A stretch of DNA of 64,000 nucleotides from Vibrio sp. 05-20-BW147 (GTDB lineage Bacteria > Pseudomonadota > Gammaproteobacteria > Enterobacterales > Vibrionaceae): positions 101,778 through 165,777 of the forward strand of contig NZ_SZTO01000009.1 of NCBI RefSeq assembly GCF_013369385.1, given 5' to 3'. Shown piece after piece: positions 19,752-28,967 of this stretch (positions are counted from its first letter, which is position 1; each line of letters begins with the position of its first letter). A program made the translations under genes and the position numbers. The notes below the pieces were generated by a model. That model was not told the DNA's origin and did no database searches. It saw only the letters and a list, made by a program, of their open reading frames with translations.

Positions 19752-19908
19752 AAAAAAAAGCCCGCAACAGCGGGCGAATAGTCACAGATGCATTACACAA
19801 AAGTGGATTTCCTGACTAAGGTCAGTGGATTCACTTGGGTCAACTGAACGCTCATTGAGCGGTCAATCAACAAATTCAGGTTATCCTAAAATAATCGCTG
19901 TGACTATT
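19752..19908 (-). ncRNA. Candidate structured RNA ending in a Rho-independent terminator
   Basis: On the minus strand an 11-bp closing stem (AATAGTCACAG at 19908-19898 with CTGTGACTATT at 19787-19777) encloses two hairpins. One is CGCTC/GAGCG (19861-19849). The other is AAGTG/CACTT (19836-19801) around CTGAC/GTCAG. One nucleotide after the closing stem comes GCCCGC-TGTT-GCGGGC plus eight T (19775-19752), a textbook terminator. The whole is about 155 nt. It lies between the terminator of the upstream deacylase gene and ytfK, 350 bp away. I recognise no known RNA family and no strong promoter. It could be a small RNA or a terminated leader. Confidence 0.55.
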
Positions 19909-19926
19909 TATGTTTTTAATGTGACT

Positions 19927-19947
19927 AAAAATCCCATTGGGATTTTT
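19927..19947 (-). terminator. Terminator after the YbaK-type deacylase gene
   Basis: Perfect 9-bp stem AAAAATCCC / GGGATTTTT with a 3-nt loop, 42 bp past the stop codon; symmetrical and so possibly bidirectional. Confidence 0.75.
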
Positions 19948-19988
19948 CTGTTGATTTGAAGTTGATCACAAATTGTGAGCGCAATCGA

Positions 19989-20501
19989 TTACTTTTGGTG
20001 TGTTGGGAATGTGCCTAGCTCACTAGAACGACAAATGTCAGCCCAGATGGGGGTGCTGAGTTGAGCTAGGCTTGTTAACGATAAAGCCACTCCTGCCATA
20101 TTGTTTCCGCTGCTGATGGTGACCATCGACTCCGCTTGGAGTGCATGGTCAAAGACAATCGGCATAGGGGTTTTCAGTAACAGGGGAGTCACGGTGCCCA
20201 GTTGATATCCTGTAATTGCATAAATTTGCGAACTGTCAACACAGGTCATGCGCCGATAATCCATTAATGCTCTGACTTTTTTCGGATCAACAGCGCGATC
20301 GCCTGGTGCACACGCCAGTACATAGCGATCACTCATATCACGCAGCAAAATGCATTTGACCATTTGCGCAGGACGAATCCCCCGCTGTTTGGCTGCGTCT
20401 TCGATGGTGGTGGCTGGTGTTTGATGAGGCAACAGACGATAGGGCACCTGTTGCTCATCAAGGTAGCGGGTCAATGCTGTGGACAAATCACTATTCGTCA
20501 T
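19989..20501 (-). CDS. YbaK/EbsC-type aminoacyl-tRNA deacylase
   Basis: Editing-domain protein of the INS superfamily, which hydrolyses mischarged tRNAs such as Cys-tRNA(Pro) or Ala-tRNA(Pro). Family features are HQTPATTIEDAAKQRGIRPAQMVKCILLRD near the N-terminus, ACAPGDRAVDPKKVR, and a TGYQLGTVTPL loop with its conserved Gly. I chose the ATG at 20501 (170 residues, beginning MTNSDLSTAL), which overlaps the end of ygfZ as ATGACGAATAG and implies coupling. The substrate cannot be assigned from sequence alone. Confidence 0.85.
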   Translation of the reverse strand: MTNSDLSTALTRYLDEQQVPYRLLPHQTPATTIEDAAKQRGIRPAQMVKCILLRDMSDRYVLACAPGDRAVDPKKVRALMDYRRMTCVDSSQIYAITGYQLGTVTPLLLKTPMPIVFDHALQAESMVTISSGNNMAGVALSLTSLAQLSTPIWADICRSSELGTFPTHQK

Positions 20502-21465
20502 CGAGGGAATACGGTAGGGGCTCTCGTTGCCACAATTGCTCACTTTGACCTGCTAGGCGAAATTGCGTCTCGGGCTCTAGGTCATTTGGTAGCACAAAAA
20601 GTCCGGTCGCTCGTCCATCATCAAAGTGATAACTCACCAAGGCTTCACCAGCCGCGCGCCAGTTATCACCCACACTGCGTTCCAAGCTGATCGTTGCCTC
20701 TGTGGCTGATGGTGCTATGGCGCCGGAGAGGCGATACAGAGCTCGCTTGTTGATGCCACGATATTTGGCTCGTGCAACGGTCTCTTGGCCTGTGTAGCAG
20801 CCCTTTTTAAAGCTGATGCCATTCACCGCCTGCAAATTTACCGCTTGAGGAATGTGCTCATTTTGGGCAAAAGCAGGGATGCGTGGAGCGACTTCTAGGA
20901 TATCGTAAAGATCCCAAAGAGCGTGGTCACACAACAGTGCTGTCGCCAACATGGCAAGCACTTCATCTTGTTGGTTTGCATCTACGACCAATAACCAGCG
21001 CTGTGGTGAGATCTTTACCGCTGTCCCTTGGGCAAAGGTTACCACTGCCGCCTCTGCATTGTTGGTCAGTTTCGCGATGGCTTGTTCCGCTTGTACACCG
21101 CAAACGCCCAGCAAGATGGCATCGCTAACATTGATTTCAACCTTGGCAAAGACGGCGTATTTTTTGAGTTCACGCAACTCCACGTCAATGGCTGACTTAT
21201 CTTGCAACATTGCGTAGCCATCGGCGTAATGAAACAGACGAAAGGCACTCCACAGCTTGCCTTTTGCATCGCAGTGGCCGCCCCAAGTCACTTGATCCGC
21301 TTCTAAGGAAACGACGTCGCAAGTCACCTGACCTTGAAGGTACGATTTTTTATCGTTACCTGTCATGGTTATCAGACCAAGATTATCTAATAAGCTGACG
21401 GCGAGCTCTGGTAACGCTTGTTGGCTGCCAAGCGCGCATCGTTGGATTGGTTGAGTCGATTGCAT
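20491..21465 (-). CDS. ygfZ: tRNA-modifying / Fe-S maintenance protein YgfZ
   Basis: Folate-binding protein related to GcvT that supports MiaB-type tRNA modification and repair of certain Fe-S enzymes. The signature is in GISFKKGCYTGQETVARAKYRG near residues 218-239, with the key cysteine in KGCYTGQE. I chose the ATG at 21465 (324 residues, MQSTQPIQ); an upstream in-frame start at 21522 would add 19 residues. The stop overlaps the start of the downstream deacylase gene. It is divergent from sdhE, as is common in this group. Confidence 0.93.
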   Translation of the reverse strand: MQSTQPIQRCALGSQQALPELAVSLLDNLGLITMTGNDKKSYLQGQVTCDVVSLEADQVTWGGHCDAKGKLWSAFRLFHYADGYAMLQDKSAIDVELRELKKYAVFAKVEINVSDAILLGVCGVQAEQAIAKLTNNAEAAVVTFAQGTAVKISPQRWLLVVDANQQDEVLAMLATALLCDHALWDLYDILEVAPRIPAFAQNEHIPQAVNLQAVNGISFKKGCYTGQETVARAKYRGINKRALYRLSGAIAPSATEATISLERSVGDNWRAAGEALVSYHFDDGRATGLFVLPNDLEPETQFRLAGQSEQLWQREPLPYSLDDE

Positions 21466-21661
21466 GTTATTCGCTATCCATAAAGTCGATTTGTTGAGGT
21501 ATGTTAATCTGCAAGTGACCATTTGTCAGCAGAGGAAATGTAGGGGCTTCCCTTTGTTGAGATGCGATTGCTACTCAGTTTGTGACATATCTACTAGTGG
21601 CAAATCGGTAGCCTTGTTACACTCCGCGCTAAATTATAAATACTTTGGTGGGGAATAGCCG

Positions 21662-21922
21662 ATGTACACTACAGAAGAAAAAGCACGTATCCGCTGGGCA
21701 TGTCGCCGTGGCATGTTGGAGTTGGACGTGGTTGTTATGCCTTTCTTTGAAGAGTGTTTTGATAAGCTCAGCGAACAAGAACAACGTGATTTTGTCTCTT
21801 TATTGGAGTGCGATGATCCCGATTTGTTTACTTGGGTGATGGGGCATGGACGAAGTGAGAATCTTGGTCATGCGTCAATGGTAGATAAAATTGTCGCACA
21901 CAACCTCAGTAAGGTTCGTTAA
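21662..21922 (+). CDS. sdhE: FAD assembly factor SdhE (YgfY/CptB)
   Basis: An 86-residue protein that promotes covalent FAD attachment to SdhA and FrdA. The motif RRGMLELDVVV, containing the functional RGxxE, sits at residues 16-26, and LLECDDPDLFTWV follows. GGGG lies just before the ATG. Its last 32 bases overlap the start of ygfX in another frame. It is divergent from ygfZ. Confidence 0.96.
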   Translation: MYTTEEKARIRWACRRGMLELDVVVMPFFEECFDKLSEQEQRDFVSLLECDDPDLFTWVMGHGRSENLGHASMVDKIVAHNLSKVR

Positions 21923-22316
21923 CCTTAGCCTCAAGATCTCACGGAACGCCCAAATAGTGAACCGCATGCTTTGCGCTTGTTTGGTTTGGGCGTTGCTCTT
22001 TTCGCCCCTTCCTTTGGTGCTCTTTTTCCCTCTCACTTGTCTTTTGATGCGGTCCGGTTGGTCTACAGAACTTCTCAATCCGTCACTGACTGGAGTGGTG
22101 AGAGTGTATCGCTCTGGTTCGGTGAAACAACACCAAACAACACGTTACCTTACTTCGGTGAATCGACACTTTTTGTGGTGGTTTGTTTCTGTTCGACTGA
22201 ATGATGGAGAGCGTTTGTTATTGTGGAAAGACAGTTGCGATGATGTCAGTTACCGGCAATTGCAATTAATTTTGACGCAATGGCAACAAAAAAGGGAGCC
22301 AAACGACTCCCTGTAA
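21891..22316 (+). CDS. ygfX: YgfX (CptA) family membrane protein
   Basis: A 141-residue protein with two adjacent hydrophobic segments at about residues 27-52 and a soluble C-terminal part rich in Trp, with LLLWKDSCDDVSYRQLQLILTQW resembling E. coli YgfX. In E. coli YgfX partners SdhE (once proposed as the toxin CptA). The only upstream start in frame is TTG at 21891, inside sdhE; the next is ATG at 21966, within the membrane region. The TTG start, coupled to sdhE, is preferred. The nadB terminator lies inside its last codons. Confidence 0.8.
   Translation: MSHTTSVRFVNLSLKISRNAQIVNRMLCACLVWALLFSPLPLVLFFPLTCLLMRSGWSTELLNPSLTGVVRVYRSGSVKQHQTTRYLTSVNRHFLWWFVSVRLNDGERLLLWKDSCDDVSYRQLQLILTQWQQKREPNDSL
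22286..22314 (-). terminator. nadB terminator inside the ygfX 3' end
   Basis: On the minus strand, GGGAG (22311-22307) pairs with CTCCC (22298-22294) and is followed by a run of T, just after the nadB stop. It overlaps the final coding bases of convergent ygfX. Confidence 0.7.
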
Positions 22317-22328
22317 TGCTTGGTGCGA

Positions 22329-23936
22329 TTATGACTCCGGCGTCAAAATCGTCGGGCCACTGTTTTCAAGTTGCTCAGGGTAATCCAGAGTATAGTGTAA
22401 ACCGCGGCTCTCTTTCCTTTGCATCGCACAACGTACCATCAGCTCCGCGACTTGCAGCAAGTTACGCAGTTCGAGCAAATTGTTAGAAACGCGGAAGTTA
22501 CTGTAGTACTCATGCGTCTCTTGTTGCAACATTTGAATGCGACGCAGTGCGCGCTCAAGACGCTTATCAGTACGAACGATGCCCATGTAGTCCCACATGA
22601 ACAAACGAAGTTCATGCCAGTTATGTTGAATGATTACTTCTTCATCACTGCAGGTCACTTGGCTCTCATCCCAACTCGGCAAGCTTGGTGGAAGCGTTAC
22701 TTCTTTGTGCTTTTTCACGATGTCTTTTGCCGCAGACCAAGCATAAACCACGCACTCCAACAAGGAGTTGGACGCCATTCGGTTGGCACCGTGGAGGCCA
22801 GTATAGCTCACTTCACCAATGGCATAGAGATTGTCGAGATCCGTTTGTCCTTGAGTATTGACCATGACGCCACCACAGGTGTAGTGCGCAGCGGGCACGA
22901 TAGGGATTGGCTCTTTGGTCATGTCGATACCTAAATCCATTAGGCGAGAGTGGATCATCGGGAAATGTTTGGTAATGAATTCAGCGGGTTTGTGGCTGAT
23001 ATCGAGGTACATGCAGTCAGCGCCAAGACGTTTCATTTCGAAATCAATTGCGCGAGCCACGACATCTCGGGGAGCCAGTTCTTCGCGCGCATCAAAATCT
23101 GGCATAAAGCGAGAACCATCCGGACGGCGTAGGTAGGCACCCTCACCACGCAGTGCTTCGGTGAGGAGGAAGTTACGAGCTTCTGGGTGGTATAAACAGG
23201 TTGGGTGGAATTGGTTAAACTCCATGTTTGCCACGCGACATCCGGCACGCCAAGCAATGGCAATGCCATCTCCAGAAGAGACGTCTGGGTTAGAGGTGTA
23301 TTGATACACTTTCGATGAACCGCCTGTCGCGAGCACGACAAATTTGGCTCGGACCGTTTCTACGTGTTCTTCGTTTCGGTTCCAGACATACGCACCGATC
23401 ACTTTTTTCTTGTCACCGCCGATTTTGTCTTCGGTGATCAAATCAAGAGCATTGTGGCGCTCTAAAACATGAATATTAGGGTGGTTGTGAGCGTTATCTT
23501 GCAGCGAGGTCTGCATCGCCATGCCCGTTGCGTCGGCTGCGTGCAAGATGCGTCGATGACTATGACCGCCTTCGCGGGTTAAGTGGTAGCGAGGTTGGTC
23601 ATCGGAATCGTCTTCCTCACGGTCAAAGGGCACACCGCCATCAATGAGCCACTGCACACACTCTTTGGCGTTTTCAGCGATAAACTTTACCGTCGCTTCT
23701 TCACAGATACCGTCTCCGGCAATCAGAGTGTCTTGAACGTGTGATTCAATACTGTCTGACTCATCGAAAACAGCAGCGATGCCACCTTGGGCGTAGTAAG
23801 TCGCCCCTTCACTACGTGGTCCTTTACTAAGCACAATCACTTTGCAGTGATTAGCTACGCGCAAGGCCAACGACAAGCCAGCAGCTCCGCTGCCCACCAC
23901 TAACACATCACATTCATGTTCACGGTTTGCGTTCAT
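22329..23936 (-). CDS. nadB: L-aspartate oxidase
   Basis: FAD enzyme oxidising aspartate to iminoaspartate, the first step of NAD synthesis. The 535-residue product (E. coli 540) has the FAD motif [13 protein letters not shown] near residue 12, the active-site region [11 protein letters not shown], and [19 protein letters not shown] chose the ATG at 23936, where alignment with E. coli NadB begins; the frame opens 13 codons earlier at 23975. It is divergent from rpoE, an old gammaproteobacterial arrangement. Confidence 0.96.
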   Translation of the reverse strand: MNANREHECDVLVVGSGAAGLSLALRVANHCKVIVLSKGPRSEGATYYAQGGIAAVFDESDSIESHVQDTLIAGDGICEEATVKFIAENAKECVQWLIDGGVPFDREEDDSDDQPRYHLTREGGHSHRRILHAADATGMAMQTSLQDNAHNHPNIHVLERHNALDLITEDKIGGDKKKVIGAYVWNRNEEHVETVRAKFVVLATGGSSKVYQYTSNPDVSSGDGIAIAWRAGCRVANMEFNQFHPTCLYHPEARNFLLTEALRGEGAYLRRPDGSRFMPDFDAREELAPRDVVARAIDFEMKRLGADCMYLDISHKPAEFITKHFPMIHSRLMDLGIDMTKEPIPIVPAAHYTCGGVMVNTQGQTDLDNLYAIGEVSYTGLHGANRMASNSLLECVVYAWSAAKDIVKKHKEVTLPPSLPSWDESQVTCSDEEVIIQHNWHELRLFMWDYMGIVRTDKRLERALRRIQMLQQETHEYYSNFRVSNNLLELRNLLQVAELMVRCAMQRKESRGLHYTLDYPEQLENSGPTILTPES

Positions 23937-24160
23937 AAAATTTTCAAAATCCCGGTCTAAAGTGGCACTGGCCACCTTGTATAAATCCGCACATCATGTG
24001 CTTCCAGTACACGCAAAAACACCAGTTTGCACCGGTAAGAAAAGGCTATCTGAAATTAATGCCATTGCTTTTCTTACTCTGTCCCTCCAAAATCAGCGAC
24101 AGAGAGTGTTTATTACATCACATTGCGCCTAAATTTTTGACAAAAAAATGCACTTAATTG

Positions 24161-24189
24161 GGAACTTTCTTGACGAGCGCAAGTCACAA
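24161..24189 (+). promoter_or_regulatory. Candidate sigma-E promoter of rpoE
   Basis: GGAACTT at 24161-24167 matches the sigma-E -35 consensus. After 16 bp, TCACAA at 24184-24189 fits the TCNNA-type -10. It is about 100 bp before rpoE, as expected for autoregulation. The rest of the 351-bp nadB-rpoE gap holds no gene I can support. Confidence 0.7.
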
Positions 24190-24287
24190 TAGTGCTCAAG
24201 TAAGCAGTGGTGTCAATACTACATTTTGCATAATTATTGCTCATATCTGAAATGTATGGAGCATAACGAATAGGAGTATCCGCTCGA

Positions 24288-24866
24288 ATGAACGAGCAGT
24301 TGACCGATCAAGTATTGATTGAGCGAGTTCAGAGTGGCGATAAGCAAGCATTCAATCTTTTGGTGGTGAAGTACCAAAACAAAGTCTGCAATCTTATTTC
24401 CCGATACGTTAGTAATCCTGGTGATGTCCCTGATGTAGCGCAGGAGGCTTTTATTAAAGCTTACCGAGCTATTCCAAGTTTTCGTGGTGAAAGTGCCTTT
24501 TATACTTGGTTGTATCGCATCGCAGTGAATACGGCGAAAAACCACATTGTTGCCCAGAGCCGTAGGCCACCCGCCAGTGATGTGGATGCTGATGAAGCTG
24601 AATTATATGAGACAGGTAACGCTTTGAAAGAAATTTCGAACCCTGAGAACCTCACGTTGTCCAATGAGTTGAAGCAAGTGGTTTTTAGTGCGATCGATGC
24701 GTTACCAGAAGACTTAAAAACAGCAATGACTCTACGAGAGCTTGATGGCTTGAGCTATGAGGAAATTGCAGAAGTAATGGATTGCCCTGTAGGAACGGTA
24801 CGTTCGCGTATCTTCCGTGCTCGTGAGGCGGTGGAAAAGAAAATTCAACCTCTTTTACAACGCTAG
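24288..24866 (+). CDS. rpoE: RNA polymerase sigma-E factor
   Basis: ECF sigma factor of the envelope-stress response. The 192-residue protein, close to E. coli RpoE (191), has region 2 with DVAQEAFIKAYRAIPSFRG and region 4 with LRELDGLSYEEIAEVMDCPVGTVRSRIFRARE. A GGAG ribosome binding site is upstream. It heads rpoE-rseA-rseB-rseC, is held at the membrane by RseA, and a sigma-E-like promoter lies upstream. Confidence 0.98.
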   Translation: MNEQLTDQVLIERVQSGDKQAFNLLVVKYQNKVCNLISRYVSNPGDVPDVAQEAFIKAYRAIPSFRGESAFYTWLYRIAVNTAKNHIVAQSRRPPASDVDADEAELYETGNALKEISNPENLTLSNELKQVVFSAIDALPEDLKTAMTLRELDGLSYEEIAEVMDCPVGTVRSRIFRAREAVEKKIQPLLQR

Positions 24867-24893
24867 TACCAGTAACAACAATGGTGAATTAGA

Positions 24894-25514
24894 ATGGCTG
24901 ACAAAGAAAAGCTTTCGGCGCTCATGGATGGCGAAATTGTCGATAAGGCTTTGATCAAAGAGATCGCTCAAGACGATGACGTTTTGGCCTCTTGGCGCAA
25001 TTACCACTTAATCGGTGATGTTATGCGTGGTGAAGCACCGCAACAGCCCGAGTGGAATATTGCTGAAAGTGTCGCATTAGCGTTGGAAAACGAACCCGCG
25101 CACAGTTTACATCAGCAAAAAGTCATTGAGCTTACTCAGATGCCTCCAGAGTCACAACCTTTGCCACAACAGGCAAGAAGGCAGTTACCAGCGTGGTTGT
25201 CTCAGTTTGGCCAAGTGGCCGTTGCGGCGTGTGTGTCCCTTGCGGTCATCCTTGGCGTGCAACAATACGGTGGCAGTGATCCCGCGGTGCCTCAAGCGGA
25301 TCAATTACCTGTGTTGCAGACCATTCCGTTTGCCGGCAGTGCTGAGCCAGTGAGTTTGACACGTGAATCAGTCGAAAAGTCGATGAGCGAATCGTCAATT
25401 CAAGAGCAGCGTAAACGCGTTCATGCTATGTTACGTGATTATGAGCTCCAGCTAAGATTAAATAGTGACTCATCTCATATCGCAGGTGAGCAATCTACAT
25501 CGGAAATTGAATGA
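24894..25514 (+). CDS. rseA: Anti-sigma-E factor RseA
   Basis: Single-pass inner-membrane protein that sequesters RpoE. The 206 residues comprise a cytosolic anti-sigma domain (KLSALMDGEIVDK, WRNYHLIGDVMRGE), a Pro/Gln-rich linker, a membrane helix at about residues 104-118 (VAVAACVSLAVILGV), and a periplasmic tail. Stress-induced cleavage by DegS and RseP releases RpoE. Its TGA overlaps the rseB ATG. Confidence 0.95.
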   Translation: MADKEKLSALMDGEIVDKALIKEIAQDDDVLASWRNYHLIGDVMRGEAPQQPEWNIAESVALALENEPAHSLHQQKVIELTQMPPESQPLPQQARRQLPAWLSQFGQVAVAACVSLAVILGVQQYGGSDPAVPQADQLPVLQTIPFAGSAEPVSLTRESVEKSMSESSIQEQRKRVHAMLRDYELQLRLNSDSSHIAGEQSTSEIE

Positions 25515-26488
25515 AGAAATTCCTGTTCAGTGTCTGTGCTCTGTTCAGTGTGATGACTCCCCAAGCCTTTGCCAGCGATAAGCCGGCGGAGGCTTTATTG
25601 CATCAAATGAGCGAAGCCAGCCAAAATTTGAGCTACGAGTTAGCTTATATTCTTATCAAAAAAAACAGCATAGAGCCGTTACTGTATCGACATGCCAGTA
25701 AAGAAGCGCAGCAGTATGCGCATCTGATTTATCTTAGTGGGCCTGTACGCGAAGTGATTAAACGTGGCCATGAAGTCAGCTATATAGAACCTGGTGTGGA
25801 GCCGTTTACCATTCAAGCCGGAGAAATGGTTGCCCCGGTCATGCCTATGTTAGGCAGTGACATTGAACAACTGCATAAGTTTTATGATTACGTGCAAGTC
25901 GGCCGAGCACGTGAAGCTGGCTCTCCTACGCAAGTGATCCGTATTGTGCCGAAAGATGGGTTACGTTATTCCTACGTGGTTTGGATTGATGAGCAGAGCA
26001 AGCTGCCTTTACGCGCCGACCTAGTGGATCGTGACGGTGAGGTGATTGAGCAGTATCGTGCCATTACATACACCGTGAATCAGAAAATTGCCGACCTAAT
26101 GAGTGGTCTTGAAGATGTGCAGTTACCTGCTGTTTTGACTTTACCGAAAGGGGAAGTGGAGAAGAGCAACTGGCGTGTGTCATGGACACCGGAAGGATTT
26201 GTTGCCAACGACCTAAGTCGTTATCGCTTGGCATTGACGGATCAAATGGTGGAAAGCCAACTTTTCACGGATGGTTTGTTTAGTTTCTCTGTTTATGTTG
26301 CAGAGAAAGACGATCATTCGCTGAAAGGCCAGCTAGTGCGTCAAGGCCGCCGCACGTTACATAGTGTAGTGGTGGGTAAACATGAAATTTCTGTGGTGGG
26401 TGATATTCCACCCGCCACCGCTCAGCGTATTGCTCAATCGGTCACCTTTACGGCTGAAGTTAACCAGAGTAAGGCAAAACCGCAATGA
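25511..26488 (+). CDS. rseB: Sigma-E regulatory protein RseB
   Basis: Periplasmic MucB/RseB-family protein that binds RseA and shields it from DegS. The 325-residue product has a signal peptide cut after AFA near residue 21, an N-terminal lipoprotein-carrier-like domain, and a smaller C-terminal domain (SQLFTDGLFSFSVYVAE). It overlaps rseA and rseC by 4 bp at each end, so translation is probably coupled. Confidence 0.95.
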   Translation: MKKFLFSVCALFSVMTPQAFASDKPAEALLHQMSEASQNLSYELAYILIKKNSIEPLLYRHASKEAQQYAHLIYLSGPVREVIKRGHEVSYIEPGVEPFTIQAGEMVAPVMPMLGSDIEQLHKFYDYVQVGRAREAGSPTQVIRIVPKDGLRYSYVVWIDEQSKLPLRADLVDRDGEVIEQYRAITYTVNQKIADLMSGLEDVQLPAVLTLPKGEVEKSNWRVSWTPEGFVANDLSRYRLALTDQMVESQLFTDGLFSFSVYVAEKDDHSLKGQLVRQGRRTLHSVVVGKHEISVVGDIPPATAQRIAQSVTFTAEVNQSKAKPQ

Positions 26489-26955
26489 TGACCGCACTGG
26501 CCACTGTTACCCAAGTCACTCAACATGAGAGTGGTTACCAAGTAGCGTTAAGTTGTGAGCAGCAAACCAGTTGCAGCAGCTGTTCATCGCAAAAAAGCTG
26601 TGGTACTGGGGTTGTCAGTAAAGCGTTTGGTAACAAAAACTTACATTGGCAACTTAAGACCTCTCGAATCTTAAAAGTGGGCCAGGTGGTTGAAATCGGC
26701 ATTCCGGAGCAAAGCCTTCTACAATCGGCGATGTTGGTTTATCTATTGCCTATACTTGCTATGTTGGTCGGTGCCTTGTGTGCTCACTTTGTTCTTGCTC
26801 CTTGGCTTGGTATGGGCGAAGGGCTGGTGGTTTTAACTTCAATGCTCTTTGTGGCTGTTGGGGTTATGTTGGCCAAAAAACTGGCTGTGCCACTTGAACA
26901 AAAAAGTGCGTCACAAGTGTCTTTGATTCGAGTCTTTGGTGAGCCTATCGCCTAA
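26485..26955 (+). CDS. rseC: RseC / MucC family protein
   Basis: A 156-residue inner-membrane protein with an N-terminal cysteine cluster CSSCSSQKSCG at about residues 31-41, suited to metal or Fe-S binding, followed by two membrane helices around 78-98 and 107-127. In E. coli it has a minor positive effect on sigma-E and is linked to SoxR reduction through the related RsxC system. It is last in the rpoE operon. Confidence 0.93.
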   Translation: MMTALATVTQVTQHESGYQVALSCEQQTSCSSCSSQKSCGTGVVSKAFGNKNLHWQLKTSRILKVGQVVEIGIPEQSLLQSAMLVYLLPILAMLVGALCAHFVLAPWLGMGEGLVVLTSMLFVAVGVMLAKKLAVPLEQKSASQVSLIRVFGEPIA

Positions 26956-27004
26956 ATTATGATGCGCCCACAGTTGAAATTGGGTAGAATCTGCCAACTT
27001 AACA

Positions 27005-27031
27005 GAAATGCCGCCAATGAGCGGCGTTTCT
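27005..27031 (+). other. Hairpin between rseC and lepA
   Basis: GAAATGCCGC / GCGGCGTTTC forms a 10-bp stem with a 4-nt loop. No strong T-run follows, so it is a weak terminator or an mRNA processing or stability element. Confidence 0.45.
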
Positions 27032-27068
27032 ATGTCCCAGAATTACAGAGTTTAGTCACCCCAAATCT

Positions 27069-28862
27069 ATGAAGCACATTCGTAATTTTTCGATTATCGC
27101 CCACATTGACCACGGCAAATCGACCCTATCAGACCGTTTAATCCAAGTGTGTGGTGGATTAAGCGACCGTGAAATGGCAGAACAAGTCCTAGACTCAATG
27201 GAGCTAGAGCGTGAGCGTGGAATTACCATTAAAGCGCAGAGTGTGACTCTCGACTATACAGCCAAAGATGGTGAAACCTACCAACTTAACTTTATCGATA
27301 CTCCGGGACACGTAGACTTTTCTTACGAAGTATCTCGCTCGCTGGCCGCGTGTGAAGGTGCTTTGTTGGTAGTGGATGCCGGTCAGGGTGTTGAAGCTCA
27401 AACGCTTGCGAACTGTTACACCGCGATTGAAATGGATTTGGAAGTCGTTCCAATCCTAAACAAAATTGACTTACCAGCAGCAGAGCCAGAGCGTGTTGCG
27501 GAAGAGATTGAAGACATCGTAGGTATCGATGCGATTGATGCGGTTCGCTGTTCAGCCAAAACAGGTCTTGGCGTTGATGATGTGCTAGAGAAGATCGTTT
27601 CCGCGATCCCGGCGCCAGAAGGCGATCCGGATGCACCATTGCAAGCGCTGATCATTGACTCGTGGTTTGACAACTACCTTGGCGTTGTCTCTCTTGTGCG
27701 TATTAAACACGGCAAGCTGAAGAAAAACGACAAGATCAAAGTGATGAGTACGGGGCAAGTTTGGGGTGTAGACCGTTTAGGTATCTTCACACCAAAACAG
27801 ATCGATACGACGGAACTCAACACCGGCGAAGTAGGCTGGGTGGTTTGTGGTATTAAAGACATTCTAGGTGCACCCGTTGGTGATACGTTAACTCTGGCGA
27901 AAAATGGCGCAGAGAAAGCGTTACCAGGTTTTAAGAAAGTGAAACCTCAGGTATATGCTGGTCTATTCCCTGTTTCTTCGGATGACTATGAAGCATTCCG
28001 TGATGCGCTAGGTAAATTGAGCCTTAATGACGCCTCGTTATTCTACGAGCCAGAAACTTCTGCGGCGCTCGGTTTTGGTTTCCGCTGTGGCTTCCTTGGA
28101 ATGCTGCACATGGAGATCATTCAAGAACGTTTAGAGCGTGAGTACGACCTTGATCTCATCACCACGGCGCCAACGGTAGTTTACGAAGTCCTGACCACTG
28201 GCAAACAAGTTATCTATGTTGATAGCCCGGCGAAGTTACCAGCCGTGAATGACGTTGCAGAGATTCGCGAACCTATCGCACGTTGTAATATTCTTGTACC
28301 AGCGGATTACCTAGGTAACGTGATTACCTTATGTATTGAAAAGCGCGGCACTCAGGTTGACATGGTTTACCACGGTAACCAAGTTGCACTGACGTACGAT
28401 ATTCCTATGGCGGAAGTGGTTCTTGATTTCTTTGACCGTTTGAAATCTACCTCGCGTGGTTATGCGTCGCTTGATTACGGTTTCCAACGTTTTGAAGAAT
28501 CGAACATGGTGCGTGTGGACGTGTTGCTAAACGGCGACAAAGTGGATGCTTTGGCGATCATTACTCATAAAGATCAGTCACAAACACGTGGCCGTCAGTT
28601 GGTAGAGAAGATGAAAGAATTTATTCCTCGCCAAATGTTCGACATCGCTATTCAAGCCGCAATCGGTAACCACATCATTGCTCGCTCTACGGTAAAACAG
28701 CTACGTAAAAACGTATTAGCGAAGTGTTACGGTGGTGATGTGAGCCGTAAGAAGAAACTACTGAAGAAGCAGAAAGAAGGTAAGAAACGCATGAAGCAGA
28801 TCGGTAACGTTGAGCTACCGCAAGAAGCTTTCCTAGCGATTCTCCATGTAGGTAAAGACTAA
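27069..28862 (+). CDS. lepA: Elongation factor 4 (LepA)
   Basis: Translational GTPase acting on the ribosome in initiation and back-translocation. The 597-residue protein (E. coli 599) carries G1 AHIDHGKST (11-19), G3 DTPGH, G4 NKID and a C-terminal LepA-specific domain with [17 protein letters not shown]. It precedes lepB as in E. coli. Confidence 0.98.
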   Translation: MKHIRNFSIIAHIDHGKSTLSDRLIQVCGGLSDREMAEQVLDSMELERERGITIKAQSVTLDYTAKDGETYQLNFIDTPGHVDFSYEVSRSLAACEGALLVVDAGQGVEAQTLANCYTAIEMDLEVVPILNKIDLPAAEPERVAEEIEDIVGIDAIDAVRCSAKTGLGVDDVLEKIVSAIPAPEGDPDAPLQALIIDSWFDNYLGVVSLVRIKHGKLKKNDKIKVMSTGQVWGVDRLGIFTPKQIDTTELNTGEVGWVVCGIKDILGAPVGDTLTLAKNGAEKALPGFKKVKPQVYAGLFPVSSDDYEAFRDALGKLSLNDASLFYEPETSAALGFGFRCGFLGMLHMEIIQERLEREYDLDLITTAPTVVYEVLTTGKQVIYVDSPAKLPAVNDVAEIREPIARCNILVPADYLGNVITLCIEKRGTQVDMVYHGNQVALTYDIPMAEVVLDFFDRLKSTSRGYASLDYGFQRFEESNMVRVDVLLNGDKVDALAIITHKDQSQTRGRQLVEKMKEFIPRQMFDIAIQAAIGNHIIARSTVKQLRKNVLAKCYGGDVSRKKKLLKKQKEGKKRMKQIGNVELPQEAFLAILHVGKD

Positions 28863-28967
28863 TAGTTTGAACTTACATCTTGCTTACCAGTCATAAGACG
28901 GTAGATATCCATTAAGTGAAAGGGTTACGGCTCTTTCACTTTCGTATTTTTTAGATAAGGGAAGTCC

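Noticed and set aside
19618..19815. Plus-strand 65-codon ORF between ytfK and the deacylase
   Set aside because: It crosses the candidate RNA terminator and part of its stem, has no ribosome site and resembles no protein.
19752..19908. CsrB/CsrC-type RNA
   Set aside because: Such RNAs carry many GGA motifs in loops; here there are only two AGGA motifs.
19966..19978. Palindrome TCACAAATTGTGA as a CRP site
   Set aside because: The half-sites are in the reverse order of the CRP consensus and the spacing is wrong.
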